Positions 4,904 through 6,572 of a stretch of 6,572 nucleotides of DNA are shown here, piece by piece (position 1 is the first letter of the stretch; each line of letters opens with the position of its first letter). The stretch comes from Oscillospiraceae bacterium (GTDB lineage Bacteria; Bacillota; Clostridia; Oscillospirales; Oscillospiraceae): positions 1 through 6,572 of the forward strand of contig JAEDJB010000106.1 of assembly GCA_016296565.1 (NCBI GenBank), written 5' to 3'. Below the pieces are notes generated by a model. The model was not told the origin of the DNA. It searched no databases and was given only the letters and a program-made list of their open reading frames with translations. The position numbers and the translations under genes are program-made.

Positions 4904-6061
4904 ATGAAACAACAGAGAAAAAAATCCCGGGGGACGTGGAAGAAATGGCTCTTCCCCCTGGTGTTCACCTGCATCGGCGCCCTTTGCGGCCTTCTCATTG
5001 CCCGGTCCATTGATCGTTACCTTCCCGACGGGCTGGGGCCGTCTCAATTTCTCCTGTTTTATGGTCTGCTCCTGCTGGGACTGCTTCTGGTGCTCTTTCT
5101 CCAGACCATTCTGCACGAGGCGGGGCACCTGGTCTTCGGCCTTGCCACCGGGTACCGGTTTTCCTCCTTCCGGGTGGCCAGCTTGATGGTCATTCGTCTG
5201 GATGGAAAACTCCGGCTCAAGCGCCTGAGCCTGGCGGGCACCGGCGGACAGTGCCTGCTGGAGCCGCCGGAGCTGGTGGACGGCAAGATGCCCTTCGTCC
5301 TCTACAACCTGGGGGGCTCCATTCTGAACCTGCTCTCCGCCCTGGTGTGTCTGGGGCTGTACGGGCTCACCCGCTCCCTTTCCTGGCTGCCCCTTTTCTT
5401 TCTTATGGGCGCTCTCATCGGGGCAGTCTTTGCCCTGATGAACGGCATCCCCCTCCGGCTGGGGGCTGTGGACAACGACGGCTATAACGCCTGGGCCATG
5501 AGCCGGAACCCCCAGGCTCTGGAAGCCTTCTGGGTGCAGATGAAGGTCAACGCCCTCACCGCTCAGGGGGTGCGTTTGAAGGACATGCCGGCGGACTGGT
5601 TCCAGGTTCCCGACGAGGCTGGGATGAAAAACAGCATGATCGCTGTGCAGGGCGTCTTTGCCTGCAACCGGCTGGTGGATGCCCATCGGTTCCCCGAAGC
5701 CCGGGACCTGATCCGGCAGGTGCTTGCCATGGACTCTGCCATCGTGGGGGTCCACCGGAGCCTGCTGCGCTGCGACCTGCTCACCTGCCGCCTTCTCCTG
5801 GGGGCCTCCCAAGAGGAGCTGGCGCCCATGCGCACCAAAGAGCAGGAAAAATTTATGAAAACCATGAAGAACTTTCCCTCCGTCCTGCGGACAGAATACA
5901 TCTGGGCGCTGCTGGCCCAGGGGGACAAGGCCAGGGCCGGTCAGATCAAGGCCCGCTTTGAAGCCGTGGGCCGCACTTATCCCTACCCCAGCGACTGGGC
6001 CGGGGAAAAGGAGCTGATGGCCCTGGCGGAGGGAAAGGCACGACAGGAGGAACTGATATGA
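4904..6061 (+). CDS. M50-type (site-2-protease-like) membrane zinc metalloprotease
   Basis: A 385-residue membrane protein. A basic N-terminus (1-14) precedes membrane segments at about 15-33 and 49-70. HEAGH at 71-75 is the HExxH zinc motif at a membrane boundary. A further hydrophobic region carries YNLGGSILN (134-142), comparable to the G-P-x-x-N region of site-2 proteases, then segments at about 143-155 and 161-182. The motif AVDNDGYNA (188-196) probably supplies the third zinc ligand, an Asp. Residues from about 200 form a soluble, helical C-terminal part with TPR-like character (for example ACNRLVDAHRFPEARDLIRQ). M50 enzymes cut proteins within membranes, often to release regulators or mature peptides; the substrate here is unknown. 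The stop overlaps the start of the flavodoxin gene (ATGA). The protease family call is good; activity is inferred from intact motifs. Confidence 0.85.
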   Translation: MKQQRKKSRGTWKKWLFPLVFTCIGALCGLLIARSIDRYLPDGLGPSQFLLFYGLLLLGLLLVLFLQTILHEAGHLVFGLATGYRFSSFRVASLMVIRLDGKLRLKRLSLAGTGGQCLLEPPELVDGKMPFVLYNLGGSILNLLSALVCLGLYGLTRSLSWLPLFFLMGALIGAVFALMNGIPLRLGAVDNDGYNAWAMSRNPQALEAFWVQMKVNALTAQGVRLKDMPADWFQVPDEAGMKNSMIAVQGVFACNRLVDAHRFPEARDLIRQVLAMDSAIVGVHRSLLRCDLLTCRLLLGASQEELAPMRTKEQEKFMKTMKNFPSVLRTEYIWALLAQGDKARAGQIKARFEAVGRTYPYPSDWAGEKELMALAEGKARQEELI

Positions 6062-6572
6062 ACGCCATCATTCTCTACGGCAGCCGCTACGGCACCGCCC
6101 AGCGGTATGCCCAGGCCCTGGCTGACCAGACGGGGCTGCCTGTGCACCCCTTCCAGGAACCGGGGGATCTCACGGGGTATGACACCTTCGTCTACTTCGG
6201 CAGTCTCTACGCCGGGAAAATCCTGGGACTGTCCAAAACCTTGTCTGCTCTGAACCCGGCGCAGGTGGACCGTCTGCTGGTGGCCACCGTGGGCCTGGCT
6301 GACCCCAAGGTGCCCGAGAGCGTGGCCACCGCCCGGTCCTATCTGGACAAGCAGGTTCCCCCGGCGCTGCTGGAAAAGACCCACCACGTCCATCTGCGGG
6401 GCTGCATCGACTACGAGGCTCTCACCCTGAAGCACCGGCTCATGATGAAGGGGCTGGTGGGCTACCTGAAAAAGCAACCCCCGGAAAAGCAGACCCGGGA
6501 GAACCGGGAAATCATCGACACCTACGGCCAGAAGGCAGACTTCGTGGACCTGAGCCGGCTGGACCAGATTCT
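6058..6572 (+). CDS. Flavodoxin-domain protein, HemG-like (partial at right edge)
   Basis: The reading frame starts at the ATG at 6058, overlapping the M50 stop by 4 bases, with AGGAGG 7 bases upstream. It stays open for 171 codons to the window edge. It begins MNAIILYGSRYGTAQRYAQAL, with the FMN-phosphate loop YGSRYGTA at about 7-14 of a short-chain flavodoxin. A second flavin-contact region is YDTFVYFGSLYAGKI (about 41-55). The stretch LRGCIDYEALTLKHRLMMKGL near 114-134 resembles the Flavodoxin_5 family, which includes menaquinone-dependent protoporphyrinogen dehydrogenase HemG. Such proteins are usually about 170-180 residues, so little is probably missing. No heme gene is nearby, so a protoporphyrinogen oxidase role is not supported by context. 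Electron transfer or a redox function linked to the upstream protease gene is possible. Confidence 0.85.
   Translation, partial: MNAIILYGSRYGTAQRYAQALADQTGLPVHPFQEPGDLTGYDTFVYFGSLYAGKILGLSKTLSALNPAQVDRLLVATVGLADPKVPESVATARSYLDKQVPPALLEKTHHVHLRGCIDYEALTLKHRLMMKGLVGYLKKQPPEKQTRENREIIDTYGQKADFVDLSRLDQI

Noticed and set aside
4871..5812. 313-codon minus-strand frame
   Set aside because: It is antisense to the M50 gene, rich in Gln/His/Pro/Gly as expected from reverse-frame GC-rich coding DNA, with no motif.
5983..6477. 164-codon minus-strand frame
   Set aside because: It is antisense to the end of the M50 gene and the flavodoxin gene, both of which show family motifs.

Overview
The window is a dense, GC-rich stretch of ordinary bacterial chromosome. 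It most likely comes from a spore-forming gut clostridium of the Oscillospiraceae type (Flavonifractor or Lawsonibacter-like). This rests on strong AAAGGAGG-type ribosome binding sites, a SpoIIQ-like forespore protein, a PflX-type radical SAM protein, an SdpR/SdpI pair, and two short palindromic elements of the kind scattered through these genomes. The taxonomic guess is inference, not a search result. There are eight protein genes, one cut by the right edge. I see no RNA gene, CRISPR array, insertion sequence or phage gene.

Layout. From 4821 leftward everything is on the minus strand. An RluA-type pseudouridine synthase (4821-3901) leads into the adenine glycosylase MutY (3857-2817), which overlaps by ATGA with an orphan PflX/COG1313 radical SAM protein (2820-1906). 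A SpoIIQ-like M23 protein (1808-1059) follows, with a sigma-F-like promoter of its own at 1895-1866. Last comes the SdpR-like repressor and SdpI-like membrane protein operon (926-19), with a clear TTGACA promoter (999-971) and a nearly perfect 23-bp palindrome (944-966) over the predicted transcription start. On the plus strand, starting divergently from an 82-bp gap, an M50-type membrane zinc protease (4904-6061) overlaps by ATGA with a HemG-like flavodoxin-domain protein (6058 to the right edge).

How the genes work together. sdpR-sdpI looks like a self-contained autorepressed signalling/immunity cassette; no SdpC-type toxin gene is visible here. rluA, mutY and the radical SAM gene look like a housekeeping operon for RNA modification, DNA repair and an unassigned radical reaction. 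The spoIIQ-like gene is probably read in the forespore during engulfment. The M50 protease and flavodoxin are translationally coupled, but their joint role is unknown.

I did not find a convincing new multi-gene system. The best leads are small: a palindromic repeat that supplies the C-terminus and stop codon of the RluA-type protein; a SpoIIQ-like enzyme that keeps its zinc ligands but has Asn in place of a catalytic His; a forespore-type promoter upstream of it; the SdpR operator; and the coupled M50-flavodoxin pair.
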